Assembly: GCF_002093115.1 (NCBI RefSeq)
Contig: NZ_NAAD01000013.1
Location: 1 to 64,000, forward strand
Direction of reading: 5' to 3'
DNA from: Geothermobacter hydrogeniphilus
Lineage (GTDB): Bacteria > Desulfobacterota > Desulfuromonadia > Desulfuromonadales > Geothermobacteraceae
Length of the DNA stretch: 64,000 bases
The notes below the pieces were generated by a model. It ran no database searches and was not told the DNA's origin. It saw only the letters and a list, made by a program, of their open reading frames with translations. Position numbers and translations under genes: made by a program. Below are positions 26,993 through 35,996 of the stretch, one piece after another (the stretch's first letter is position 1; each line of letters opens with the position of its first letter).

Positions 26993-27763
26993 TCAGCGCG
27001 CGATACCGCGCTCACCCCGCTTCAGAAAATCAACCAGGACACTCAGTTCCGGTCCGTCTTCGAGTTCCTCCTCAATACGGCTGATGGCGGCTTCAAGGCG
27101 CAGGTCACTGCGAAAAACCAGCTTATACGCCGCCTTGAGAGTTGCCAGCGCCTGATCCGAGAACCCGCGCCGCTTGAGACCGATCAGGTTCAGACCGACA
27201 ATTTTGGCCCGGTCACCCTGGGCGATAGCGTAGGGGACAATATCCTGGGTGATCATCGATCCGCCACTGATCATGGCATGCGCCCCGACCCTGGTGAACT
27301 GGTGGACAGCGGACAGCCCGCCGAAGATGGCAAAGTCCTCGACCAGCACGTGCCCAGCCAGGGTTGCGGCGTTGGCGAGGATCACATGGTTGCCGACCTG
27401 ACAATCGTGGGCGACATGAGAGTAGGCCATAAACAGGCAGTCATCACCGATCCGGGTCTCTCCGCCACCGTCAGCGGTGCCGCGGTGCAGGGTGGCAAAC
27501 TCGCGAACACGGTTACGGTCACCGATACGCAGCCAGGAAACTTCCCCGCCGAATTTCAGGTCCTGCGGTTCGGCGCCGACTGAAGCAAACTGGTAGATAT
27601 GGTTGTCCCGGCCGATTTCCGTATAGTCGTCGATGACCGCGTGGGCACCGATTTTCGTCCCCGAACCGATGCGGACATGTTCCCCGATGACGGCAAAAGG
27701 CCCGACCTGAACGTTCTCACCCAGCTCCGCCTGGGGATGGATCTGTGCCGTGGCATGGATCAT
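26993..27763 (-). CDS. lpxA: UDP-N-acetylglucosamine acyltransferase
   Basis: 256-residue trimeric acyltransferase for the first step of lipid A synthesis. Left-handed beta-helix hexapeptide repeats run from IHATAQIHPQAELGENV to about residue 185, and the catalytic His is in MAYSHVAHDCQVG. The helical C-terminal domain begins near GLKRRGFS. The ATG at 27763 follows GGAAGG; the stop of fabZ is 4 bp upstream, so the two are coupled. Confidence 0.97.
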   Translation of the reverse strand: MIHATAQIHPQAELGENVQVGPFAVIGEHVRIGSGTKIGAHAVIDDYTEIGRDNHIYQFASVGAEPQDLKFGGEVSWLRIGDRNRVREFATLHRGTADGGGETRIGDDCLFMAYSHVAHDCQVGNHVILANAATLAGHVLVEDFAIFGGLSAVHQFTRVGAHAMISGGSMITQDIVPYAIAQGDRAKIVGLNLIGLKRRGFSDQALATLKAAYKLVFRSDLRLEAAISRIEEELEDGPELSVLVDFLKRGERGIAR

Positions 27764-27767
27764 GATT

Positions 27768-28208
27768 TCATCCTTCCCGGTCGACAAAGGTCGCCTTCAG
27801 TTCCGCTTCGGCAACCACTTTGCCGTCCACCAGCGCCTTGCCGGCAAAAGTATAGATCCCCCTGCGAACACCGACCATCTCCAGCTCAAGACGCAGACTG
27901 TCTCCGGGGACCACGGGCCGTCGGAACTTGGCCTTGTCGATACCGACGAAGTAGGTCACTTTATCCTCCCCGACCTCGTCACTGACCACCGCATAGACCC
28001 CTCCGACCTGGGCCATGGCTTCAATGATCAACACCCCCGGCATGATCGGGTGGCCCGGGAAATGCCCCTGAAAAAAGGGTTCATTGATGGTGACATTTTT
28101 CAGCCCGACAATCCTCTTTCCCGGCTCCACGGAAAGAATCCGGTCCACCAGCAGAAAGGGATAACGATGCGGCAGCATAGCCATAATCTTTTTATAATCG
28201 AGAACCAT
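27768..28208 (-). CDS. fabZ: 3-hydroxyacyl-ACP dehydratase FabZ
   Basis: 146-residue hot-dog fold dehydratase of type II fatty acid synthesis. The catalytic His is in [15 protein letters not shown] and the Glu in LIIEAMAQ; the N terminus [13 protein letters not shown] is diagnostic. Its place between lpxD and lpxA is conserved in proteobacteria and balances hydroxyacyl-ACP use between fatty acids and lipid A. Confidence 0.97.
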   Translation of the reverse strand: MVLDYKKIMAMLPHRYPFLLVDRILSVEPGKRIVGLKNVTINEPFFQGHFPGHPIMPGVLIIEAMAQVGGVYAVVSDEVGEDKVTYFVGIDKAKFRRPVVPGDSLRLELEMVGVRRGIYTFAGKALVDGKVVAEAELKATFVDREG

Positions 28209-28211
28209 CCT

Positions 28212-29243
28212 TCAAGACTCCTTCAACAACGCCTTCAGCTCATCAACCTGACGTTTCAGACGCGAAATTTCTTTTTTCATTTCAGGCAGTTTCGGCAGTA
28301 TCATGGACATCTTCAGCCACTCCCGGTGAGGGATGGCCGGGGCACCGGAAATCACCTGGTCACCCTCGGTATGACTGGTGACTCCGCCACGCCCGGCAAC
28401 GGTGACGTTGTCACCGATACGAATATGGCCGGCGGTCCCGGACTGGCCGCCGAAGGTGCAGTGTCGACCGATGACGGTACTGCCGGAAACACCGGACTGG
28501 GCCGCCATGACGGTATGCGGCCCGAGATCGACATTGTGTCCGATCTGCACCTGGTTGTCGAGCTTGCACCCGGTGCCGATACGGGTTACGCCGAGTGCGG
28601 CCCGGTCGACACAGGCGCAGGCCCCGATTTCAACATCGTCTTCGATGACAACGATGCCGACCTGAGGAATTTTCTCATACCGTTCGCCGTCCGGGGCGAA
28701 ACCGAAACCATCGGAGCCGATCACGGCATTGGGCTGCAGGATGACACGGTTACCGATCCGGCAATCCTCGCGCACCACGCACCCGGCCTGGATCAGGCAA
28801 TCGTCGCCGATTGTCGCTCCCGGATAAATAACCACATTGGGGTGCAGGACCGTACCACGACCTATCCGTACCCCCCGACCGACATGACAACCGGGATGAA
28901 TGCTTACATTCTCACCGACTGAAGCTTCAGGGTCGACAAAAGCCCCGGGCATAATGCCGAGCGGGGCCGGGTTCGCGGGCTGCAGGCACTGGAGAACCCG
29001 GGCGAAGGCCAGGTAGGGGTTCGGACAGACCAACTGGGCGAGGGGCAGATTCTCCCGCTCCTCGTCCAGTATGACAGCGGAGGCCCTGGTTTCGCCGAGG
29101 CGACTGGCGTACCCCGCCCTGGTGACGAAAACGATATCTCCCGGCTCGGCCTCCTCGAAGGTCGTCAGACGGTTGATCTTCAGTTGCGGGTCTCCAACCA
29201 CCCGACCGCCGACAAGGTCAGCCAGTTCCTGCAGACATGGCAT
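28212..29243 (-). CDS. lpxD: UDP-3-O-(3-hydroxyacyl)glucosamine N-acyltransferase
   Basis: 343-residue acyltransferase for the third lipid A step. An N-terminal uridine-binding domain (1-about 100) is followed by hexapeptide repeats (VGENVSIHPGCHVGRGVRIG onward), the catalytic His in QIGHNVDLGPHTV and a C-terminal helix with LPEMKKEISRLKRQVDEL. Typical length is 340. The fabZ start follows its stop by 3 bp. Confidence 0.97.
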   Translation of the reverse strand: MPCLQELADLVGGRVVGDPQLKINRLTTFEEAEPGDIVFVTRAGYASRLGETRASAVILDEERENLPLAQLVCPNPYLAFARVLQCLQPANPAPLGIMPGAFVDPEASVGENVSIHPGCHVGRGVRIGRGTVLHPNVVIYPGATIGDDCLIQAGCVVREDCRIGNRVILQPNAVIGSDGFGFAPDGERYEKIPQVGIVVIEDDVEIGACACVDRAALGVTRIGTGCKLDNQVQIGHNVDLGPHTVMAAQSGVSGSTVIGRHCTFGGQSGTAGHIRIGDNVTVAGRGGVTSHTEGDQVISGAPAIPHREWLKMSMILPKLPEMKKEISRLKRQVDELKALLKES

Positions 29244-29258
29244 CCGGCTTCTCCCGAG

Positions 29259-29780
29259 TCACTTCTTCTTGGACTGATTGTAGCGCTTGATCACCTGGTC
29301 GGTCAGATCAATTTTCTCATCGGCGTAAACCAGGGAACTCTCATTTTTTTCAAAAATGGCGGTATAGCCCTTTTCAGCGCCAAACTTCTCAACAACCTTG
29401 ATGATCTCATCGAGAATCTTGCGCGTATAATCATTGTCCTTCATGCGCAACTCATCCCGGACATCCTTGGTAAAACGCTGCAGTTCCTTGAGCTTCTGCT
29501 GGTATTCACGCTGTTTTCTGGAACGGGCTTCTTCAGAAAGGAGCAACGCCTGTTTTTCAAGTTCTTCCTTGGCCTTTTTCAAATCCTTCTGCTGCCGGTC
29601 AATCTGGACCTCGTACTCCTTCACCTTCTTGGCAATTTTTTCCTTGGCCACCTTGCCGCTGTCAGATTCATTGAGAACTTTCTGCAGGTCGATGTACCCG
29701 ATCTTTACATCGGCCGCCGCATAGTTCACGCCACCCAGCAGCAACGCAAAAATCGCCAGAACCATCATGATCCGTTTCAT
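29259..29780 (-). CDS. skp: OmpH/Skp family periplasmic chaperone
   Basis: 173-residue protein with a signal peptide (MKRIMMVLAIFALLLGGVNYAAA) and the mature start VKIGYIDLQKVLNES typical of Skp/OmpH. The rest is a charged coiled coil rich in Lys and Glu, matching the tentacle helices that hold unfolded outer-membrane proteins. It lies between bamA and lpxD as in E. coli. Confidence 0.95.
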   Translation of the reverse strand: MKRIMMVLAIFALLLGGVNYAAADVKIGYIDLQKVLNESDSGKVAKEKIAKKVKEYEVQIDRQQKDLKKAKEELEKQALLLSEEARSRKQREYQQKLKELQRFTKDVRDELRMKDNDYTRKILDEIIKVVEKFGAEKGYTAIFEKNESSLVYADEKIDLTDQVIKRYNQSKKK

Positions 29781-29807
29781 AACAATCTCCTTTAAATGAA
29801 CTTGAAA

Positions 29808-32081
29808 TTAAAAGTACTTGCCCATGGTAAAATCAAACCGGCTTTGCTGTTCGCCATCCATGGGGTCGAGGTTATACCCCCATTCGAGGCGTAACGGTCC
29901 CATGGGACTCGTCCAGCGAATTCCGGCACCCGTACTGTAGCGCATACCGGAAAAATAATCTTCGTTGGTATCCCAGGCATTGCCGATGTCAAAAAAGACA
30001 ACACCTTTGAATTTGACTTCCTTGATCAAGGGGAAAACATATTCAAAGTTGGCAAAAGCTTCCTTGTCGCCACCAATATAATCGTAAGCCCCCGGAATCG
30101 GGGTCCCGGTACTGTCCTTCAGCTGGACCCGGGGGCCGACTTCCCGCCAGTCAAACCCCCGGATGCTGGAAAGTCCTCCGAGGAAGAATTTCTCATCGAC
30201 CGGCAGAGTTTTGTCGCCAATCGCCCCCAGGTAACCAATCTGCCCGTGAATGACAAAATAGGTTTCCCACTTGAAGGGGAAAAAGTGCCGATGCTGCAGA
30301 ATCAGTTTGGCATACTGCTCACTGCCGCCCCACCCTGCCAGTTCCGAAGAAAATTCAGTCAGATACCCCCGCGTGGGATCTAGTCGGTAATCTGTGCGGT
30401 CGCGGGTAATCCTGGTTGAAAGCGAAGAGATGGTGGACCGGCCCAGGGATTCCTTGATTTCAAAAGCGGCGGCGGGATCAACATCGGTGATATCTTTCTG
30501 TTCATAGCGATAAATGAACAGGGCACTGTTGTCATCTCCGAACTGGAAGCCGAGCTTGATATCCCCCCCGATCGAGGCCCGGTCATATTCACTGTATTCG
30601 TACTTGGTTTTGAACAGGTCGCCTCCCAGCGCGAACCGGGTATCAAGAAAATGAGGGTCCAGCAGCCCGATATTATAGGTCGTGGTCCGCCCGCCGAAGG
30701 AGCCGCTGAGATTAAGTTTGAGCGCGAGCCCGAGAAAATTGTCCTGACTGACCGATCCCTGCGCAATCAACCCGTCGATCGAGGAGTAACCGGCTCCGAT
30801 ACTGAAATTTCCGGTCGGACGCTCCTTGACCTGAATATCGATATCCATCAATTGTTCGTTGGCGGTCTTGTTCGTCGAAACCTCGACTTCCTCGAAAAAA
30901 CCCAGGTTGTTGATGCGTCTCCGGCTGGCTTTTATTTTGGTCGAACTGAAAAGCTCCCCTTCGGCAAGCTGAACCTCACGTCGAATAACCTTGTCACGGG
31001 TCTTGGTGTTGCCGGCGATATGAATCCGATTGATACGGACCAGGGGACCTTTTTCGATATCGAACTTGAGATCGACCAGTCTGCGTTCGGTGTCCAGCTG
31101 GGTCAGGGGAGCGACATTGACGTAGGCATACCCCTGGTCGGCATAGGCATCATTCAACTTGAGAACATCCCTACGCAGAACATTCCGCTTGAAGATATCA
31201 CCGGGCTTCGTCTTCAGTTCCGCGAGCAGTTCAGCCTTGGGCTTGATCAGGTCACCGGCAATATCCAGCTTCCCGACCCGGAACTGGTCACCCTCCTCGA
31301 TCTGAATATAGATATCGACATATTTACGATCTTCGCTGATGAGGATGACCGGTTTCCTGACCTTGACCTGAAGATAACCGATATTGAAATACTGATCCGC
31401 AATCAGTTCGAGATCGTTCTGCAGCACATCCTCCAGGAAGGTTCCGCGACCGGTCAGCCAGGAAAGCCACCAGCGTTCCTTGGTTTCCATGATCTTGCGG
31501 AGCTTGCTGTCGGGGATCACCTCGTTGCCGTCAAAGAGGATGTTGTCAACCAGTACCTTGTCGCCTTCCTTGATCTTGAAGGTGACAACCGCTTCGGCCC
31601 GGTCATTGATCTGCACCTCGGGTTTGATCTCGATGCCGTAGAACCCCTCCTTGAAATACTCCTTCTTCATCGCCTTGACGCTCTCGTCGACCACCCGGGG
31701 TTCATAAATGTCAGGGGTCTTCAGAGTCACCAGGCTTTCGAGCTTGGCATCATCGAACTCATCATTGCCCTCGAACAGAACCTTCCGCACCAGCGGGCGT
31801 TCCTTGAGGTGATAGACCAGGACCTTGGCGCCGTTCTGATCAATGATCTCGGCACTGATGTCCTCGAACCGACCGAGCTTGTAGATGGCCTGGATATCCC
31901 GATCGATCTGTTCACTGGTCACCTTCTGCCCCGGCTTGACGAACAGCAGCGGCAGGATGGCCTCCTTCTCGACTCTCCGGTTCCCATCGACGGTAACATC
32001 GTCAACCCGGTAGACCTGGCTCCAAGCCGGAGAGGCAACACATATGAGCAGCGCAACGACGGCGCAAATAAATTTAAACAT
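29808..32081 (-). CDS. bamA: Outer membrane protein assembly factor BamA
   Basis: 757-residue Omp85 protein. A signal peptide (about 1-21) precedes five POTRA-type repeats (about 22-420), then a 16-strand barrel with the lid-loop segment FFLGGLSSIRGFDWR (the VRGF/Y-type motif) and the C-terminal Phe of MGKYF. It inserts beta-barrel proteins into the outer membrane. It starts the run bamA-skp-lpxD-fabZ-lpxA. A 115-bp gap separates it from lolD. Confidence 0.97.
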   Translation of the reverse strand: MFKFICAVVALLICVASPAWSQVYRVDDVTVDGNRRVEKEAILPLLFVKPGQKVTSEQIDRDIQAIYKLGRFEDISAEIIDQNGAKVLVYHLKERPLVRKVLFEGNDEFDDAKLESLVTLKTPDIYEPRVVDESVKAMKKEYFKEGFYGIEIKPEVQINDRAEAVVTFKIKEGDKVLVDNILFDGNEVIPDSKLRKIMETKERWWLSWLTGRGTFLEDVLQNDLELIADQYFNIGYLQVKVRKPVILISEDRKYVDIYIQIEEGDQFRVGKLDIAGDLIKPKAELLAELKTKPGDIFKRNVLRRDVLKLNDAYADQGYAYVNVAPLTQLDTERRLVDLKFDIEKGPLVRINRIHIAGNTKTRDKVIRREVQLAEGELFSSTKIKASRRRINNLGFFEEVEVSTNKTANEQLMDIDIQVKERPTGNFSIGAGYSSIDGLIAQGSVSQDNFLGLALKLNLSGSFGGRTTTYNIGLLDPHFLDTRFALGGDLFKTKYEYSEYDRASIGGDIKLGFQFGDDNSALFIYRYEQKDITDVDPAAAFEIKESLGRSTISSLSTRITRDRTDYRLDPTRGYLTEFSSELAGWGGSEQYAKLILQHRHFFPFKWETYFVIHGQIGYLGAIGDKTLPVDEKFFLGGLSSIRGFDWREVGPRVQLKDSTGTPIPGAYDYIGGDKEAFANFEYVFPLIKEVKFKGVVFFDIGNAWDTNEDYFSGMRYSTGAGIRWTSPMGPLRLEWGYNLDPMDGEQQSRFDFTMGKYF

Positions 32082-32196
32082 GGAACCTGGTTCTCCGGAA
32101 TTGAGATTGTCCCCGCATCGGCAGCGAATTCACAGATCCGCACTGCCCACAAAATGGGTCATTATAGGAAACGGCCCCGAGGGGTGTAAACCCTTT

Positions 32197-32862
32197 TCAC
32201 CCCGAAATTTCCCCATCTTCAATATGCACGATACGATCAAGACGCTGTGCGAGCCGACTGCTGTGCGTTACGATAACCATGGTCAGGTTATGTCGTTCAT
32301 GCAGTTCATTGAGAAGACGGAAAATCCCGTCACTGGTTTTCGAATCAAGGTTTCCCGTGGGCTCGTCGGCCAGCAGCACCTCCGGAGCCATCACCAGGGC
32401 CCTGGCAATCGCAACGCGCTGCTGTTCTCCGCCCGACAGCTGCCCGGGTTTGTGGCCGAGACGATGGGCCAGTCCGACCTCTTCAAGCAGGGCCCGCGCC
32501 GCAACAATGCCTTCGCTGCGCGAAGCACCGCCGATCAGGGCCGGCATCATCACATTTTCCAGGGCGTCGAATTCAGGCAGCAGCTGATGAAACTGAAAAA
32601 CAAAACCGACGGTGCGATTGCGGAACGCGTCCAGCGCCGTCCCGCGCAGCCGGTAGAGATCCTGCCCGGCAAAATGGACCGTTCCTGACGTGGGACGATC
32701 AAGACCGCCGAGAATATGCATCAGGGTGGTCTTGCCGGCTCCCGATGAACCGACCACGGCGAGGCGTTCACCCCGTCCGACCCGCATATCGATACCGCGC
32801 AGAACTTCAACCACGCCGTCATCGGTACGGTATTCTTTTTTCAGTCCGCCGACCTCAATCAT
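32197..32862 (-). CDS. lolD: Lipoprotein-releasing ABC transporter ATP-binding protein LolD
   Basis: 221-residue ATPase of the Lol lipoprotein release system. Walker [14 protein letters not shown], signature [15 protein letters not shown], Walker [14 protein letters not shown]. It works with the LolC/E membrane protein encoded upstream; the two genes are separated by a 162-bp gap containing a hairpin repeat. Confidence 0.95.
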   Translation of the reverse strand: MIEVGGLKKEYRTDDGVVEVLRGIDMRVGRGERLAVVGSSGAGKTTLMHILGGLDRPTSGTVHFAGQDLYRLRGTALDAFRNRTVGFVFQFHQLLPEFDALENVMMPALIGGASRSEGIVAARALLEEVGLAHRLGHKPGQLSGGEQQRVAIARALVMAPEVLLADEPTGNLDSKTSDGIFRLLNELHERHNLTMVIVTHSSRLAQRLDRIVHIEDGEISG

Positions 32863-32880
32863 TGCGCCCGCCTGTCAGGG

Positions 32881-33016
32881 TATTGAAAAAGTCGAGTTCC
32901 CCGGGCTGAGCAAAAATGCCCAGATGCAAGGCGTCCGTACCCCCGCGGAATAAGGCGCACCGAAAGGTACGTCGTTGACGCGGGGGTAGGACAACGCAGC
33001 AGATGGACGTTTTTCC
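32881..33016. repeat. Hairpin-rich dispersed-type element (F3), related to family 2
   Basis: Lies between lolC and lolD. A perfect 10-bp inverted pair TACCCCCGCG (32938-32947) and CGCGGGGGTA (32979-32988) encloses a smaller ACC-GAAA-GGT hairpin. Outer ends TTGAAAAAGTC and GACGTTTTTC are also inverted. It shares with family 2 the ordered blocks GGCTRAGCAAAAA, GCAAGGCG, GACAACGCAGCA and GTTTTT. Boundaries are approximate. Confidence 0.75.
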
Positions 33017-33024
33017 TCAGCACG

Positions 33025-34275
33025 CTATTCATAACGCAGAGCCTCGGCCGGATCCATCCGCGCCGCCTGCCAGGCCGGGTAGATGGTCGCCAGCAGGCAG
33101 ATGGTCAATGCCACACCGACGACCGTTATCACATCCCCGCTGTTGACCACGGAAGGAAAATGGTCCATGCCGTAAACCGACTGGTCAAAAATCTTCACTC
33201 CCAGAGTTCGCTCCAGCCACTTGATGATCGGATCGGCATTCTTGGCCAGCACGACTCCCAGGGCCGCCCCGAGACCGGTTCCTAGGACACCGATCACCAG
33301 TCCCTCGAACAGGAAAATCTTCATGATGCTTCGCGAGGTGGCGCCCATAGAACGCAGGATCGCAATGTCCTTGCTCTTTTCCATCACCACCATGATCAGG
33401 GTGGTGGCAATATTGAAGGCGGCAACCAGCACGATGATGCCGAGGACAATAAACAATCCGAGTTTTTCCAGCTTCAGGGCCGAGAGAAACGAGCCGAACA
33501 TATCCTCCCAGGAGCGAATCACGTAGGGAAAATGGTATTCACCCCGCAGTTGCGCGGCAACCGGGCGGGCCTGGTCAAAGCCGTCAACCTCGACTTCAAT
33601 ACCGCTGACCTGACCTTCACTGTCGAAAAAGGACTGTGCCTGCGCCATGTCGATATAGGCGTAGAACGTGTCAAGAAACCCGCCGCCCTGCCGGAAAATG
33701 CCGACGATGCGAAAGGGCTTCATCTTGGGGATCATACCGAACGGCGTAATGGTGAACATCGGCGGGATGACATTCACCGAATCGCCGATGGCCACACCGA
33801 GACTGGTGGCGGTATCGAGCCCGATCACGATGCCGGGCAACTTTCCGTTTCGTTCGAAAAGCAGCTCGCTGACCGGTTTATGGTCGATACTGAGAAATTT
33901 CTGGTTGAGAATCTTGTGCCCCGGTTCGATCCCCTTGACATTGACCGCGGCCACATTCCGGCGCGACAACAGCATCGCCTCCTTGGCGACAAAGGGCGCA
34001 ACCGACGTAACATGAGGAGAGGTCCGGACCTGTTTTATGATCTGCTGATAATCACTCAGACCGCCGCCCTGGCGTTGAATCAGCACATGTGGAATGTTGC
34101 CGAGAATCTGCTGGCGGACACCATCATGAAAACCGGTCATGACCGCCAGGACCACGATCAGCGCGGCAACCCCCAAGGTCACCCCGGCAATCGAAATGAA
34201 GGAGATGATCGAGATAAAGGTCTGTTTACGTTTGGCCCGCAGGTAGCGCAGGCTGACAAACCATTCGTAGGCCAT
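33025..34275 (-). CDS. lolC: Lipoprotein-releasing ABC transporter permease LolC/LolE
   Basis: 416-residue membrane component. One N-terminal TM helix (about 20-45), a periplasmic MacB-type domain (about 50-260), and three C-terminal TM helices (about 270-400). It starts YEWFVSLRYLRAKRKQTFIS, the usual LolC opening. One gene here probably stands for both LolC and LolE, as in lineages with a single LolF-like permease. Its stop is at the edge of the F3 repeat. Confidence 0.93.
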   Translation of the reverse strand: MAYEWFVSLRYLRAKRKQTFISIISFISIAGVTLGVAALIVVLAVMTGFHDGVRQQILGNIPHVLIQRQGGGLSDYQQIIKQVRTSPHVTSVAPFVAKEAMLLSRRNVAAVNVKGIEPGHKILNQKFLSIDHKPVSELLFERNGKLPGIVIGLDTATSLGVAIGDSVNVIPPMFTITPFGMIPKMKPFRIVGIFRQGGGFLDTFYAYIDMAQAQSFFDSEGQVSGIEVEVDGFDQARPVAAQLRGEYHFPYVIRSWEDMFGSFLSALKLEKLGLFIVLGIIVLVAAFNIATTLIMVVMEKSKDIAILRSMGATSRSIMKIFLFEGLVIGVLGTGLGAALGVVLAKNADPIIKWLERTLGVKIFDQSVYGMDHFPSVVNSGDVITVVGVALTICLLATIYPAWQAARMDPAEALRYE

Positions 34276-34311
34276 GGCGATAAAAAAGAAGGTCAGGCGC
34301 GGAACGCCCGC

Positions 34312-35796
34312 CTACCTGGTTTCCTTGCGTAATAGGGGGAACAGGATGACGTCGCGGATCGAGGCGGCATCCGTCAGCAACATCACCAGCCGATCAATAC
34401 CGATCCCCTCCCCGGCCGTCGGCGGCAGTCCGTATTCGAGGGCCCGCACATAGTCTTCATCCATGGCGTGGGCTTCTTCATCCCCCGCTTCCTTCTCCTG
34501 CAACTGTTTCTCAAATCGCTGCTTCTGGTCAATCGGGTCATTCAACTCGGAAAAAGCGTTGGCCAGTTCCCGACCGACAACGAACAGCTCAAAACGATCG
34601 ACAACATCGGGGTTGTCGTCGTTCTTGCGCGACAACGGCGAAATCTCGGTCGGATATTCAGTGATAAAGGTCGGTTGCCAGAGGTTCGGTTCGACAACCT
34701 CGTCGAAGATTTCGGCCAACAGCTTGCCATGCCCGATCGGCCCATCGAATTCAAGACCACATTTTGCCGCGTAGGCCAGGCACTGGTCATAATCATTCAG
34801 GACCTCAAGACTGACATCGCCATACTTGCAGATCGATTCACGGACCGTGAGCCGGTCCCAGGGGGGCGTCAGATCGACGTCCCGGCCCCCGTAGGAGATC
34901 TTCAGCCCTCCGCAGATCGTTTCAGCCAGATGGCAGATCAACTCCTCGGTCATGTCCATCAGGTCGTGATAGGTGGCGAAGGCCTGATAAAACTCCATCA
35001 TGGTGAATTCGGGATTGTGCTGGATGGAGATGCCTTCGTTGCGGAAGTTGCGATTGATTTCAAAAACCCGTTCGAAGCCGCCGACCACCAGCCGCTTCAG
35101 GTAGAGTTCAGGGGCGATGCGCAGGAAAAGGTCCATGTTCAACGCATTGTGATGCGTCACGAAAGGTTTCGCCGTTGCCCCGCCGGCGATCGGCTGCATC
35201 ATCGGCGTTTCGACTTCAAGAAATTCCCGGTCAACCATGAACTGGCGGATCAGAGCAATGATCCGGCTGCGGTTGCGGAAATTCTCCTTGACATCGGCAT
35301 TGACCATCAGGTCGAGATAACGCTGCCGATAGCGAGTTTCGACATCCGTCAGACCGTGCCATTTCTCCGGCAACGGCAACAGGGATTTGGTCAGCAGCCG
35401 CAACGAAGAGGCCCGCAGGGAAAGTTCACCGGTTTTGGTCCGGAAAGGTCGACCGACGACACCGACAATGTCTCCGAGATCAAGCTTACGGAAGAGTTCG
35501 AAGTTTTCCTCCCCCAGGCCGGCCTTGTTGACATAGACCTGCAGCCGGCCGCTGCGATCCTGGATCTGGATGAAAGCCGCCTTGCCGAAATCGCGCCGCG
35601 CCATGATCCGACCGCCGACGGCATAGTCAACCGACTTCTCCTCCAGCATCTCGGCCGTGTCTTCGGCATGCAAAGTGGCAACATCGGCCGCCGTGTGGCT
35701 GACCTCGAAACCGTTGGCATAGGGATTGATCCCCGCGGCCCTCAATTCTTCGACTTTCGCCAGCCGCTGGCCGCGAATATCGCCTGTTTCTTCCAT
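34312..35796 (-). CDS. lysS: Lysine--tRNA ligase (class II)
   Basis: 494-residue class II synthetase. An OB-fold anticodon-binding domain (about 55-150) precedes the catalytic core with motif 2 FEINRNFRNEGIS and motif 3 GIGIDRLVMLLT. GGATAKPFVTHHNAL is typical of LysRS. It lies between prfB and lolC, the order also found in Geobacter-type genomes. A likely promoter and a partial family-1 repeat lie in its 200-bp upstream gap. Confidence 0.97.
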   Translation of the reverse strand: MEETGDIRGQRLAKVEELRAAGINPYANGFEVSHTAADVATLHAEDTAEMLEEKSVDYAVGGRIMARRDFGKAAFIQIQDRSGRLQVYVNKAGLGEENFELFRKLDLGDIVGVVGRPFRTKTGELSLRASSLRLLTKSLLPLPEKWHGLTDVETRYRQRYLDLMVNADVKENFRNRSRIIALIRQFMVDREFLEVETPMMQPIAGGATAKPFVTHHNALNMDLFLRIAPELYLKRLVVGGFERVFEINRNFRNEGISIQHNPEFTMMEFYQAFATYHDLMDMTEELICHLAETICGGLKISYGGRDVDLTPPWDRLTVRESICKYGDVSLEVLNDYDQCLAYAAKCGLEFDGPIGHGKLLAEIFDEVVEPNLWQPTFITEYPTEISPLSRKNDDNPDVVDRFELFVVGRELANAFSELNDPIDQKQRFEKQLQEKEAGDEEAHAMDEDYVRALEYGLPPTAGEGIGIDRLVMLLTDAASIRDVILFPLLRKETR

Positions 35797-35869
35797 CGTC
35801 TGAACTGCCTTTCAAAAACGTTTTACCCGAACCCGCGACTCATGCCGGACAAAAAGCGCAAAATCTGGA

Positions 35870-35912
35870 CATGAGTTGTACAGTCCACCGGCAACGAACT
35901 TGCTGATTCAGG
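35870..35912 (+). repeat. Family-1 partial, diverged right end (F1d)
   Basis: 43 bp aligning with the right end of family 1 with about ten mismatches, ending in a perfect CTGATTCAGG. It falls between the predicted lysS promoter and the lysS start, so it would be in the leader RNA. Confidence 0.65.
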
Positions 35913-35930
35913 GTTTTGTACAAGCCAGCG

Positions 35931-35959
35931 AGTTTATATATCCAGCCTTGACAAGTCAA
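35931..35959 (-). promoter_or_regulatory. Predicted promoter for lysS-lolCD
   Basis: On the minus strand: -35 TTGACT (35954-35959), 17-bp spacer, -10 TAAACT (35931-35936), inside an AT-rich TATATAAA stretch. It lies between the prfB stop and the lysS start. The -10 is only a moderate match. Confidence 0.4.
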
Positions 35960-35996
35960 GAAAATCAACGGTTTTCAGCAGGCCCCAGGTGTTCTG

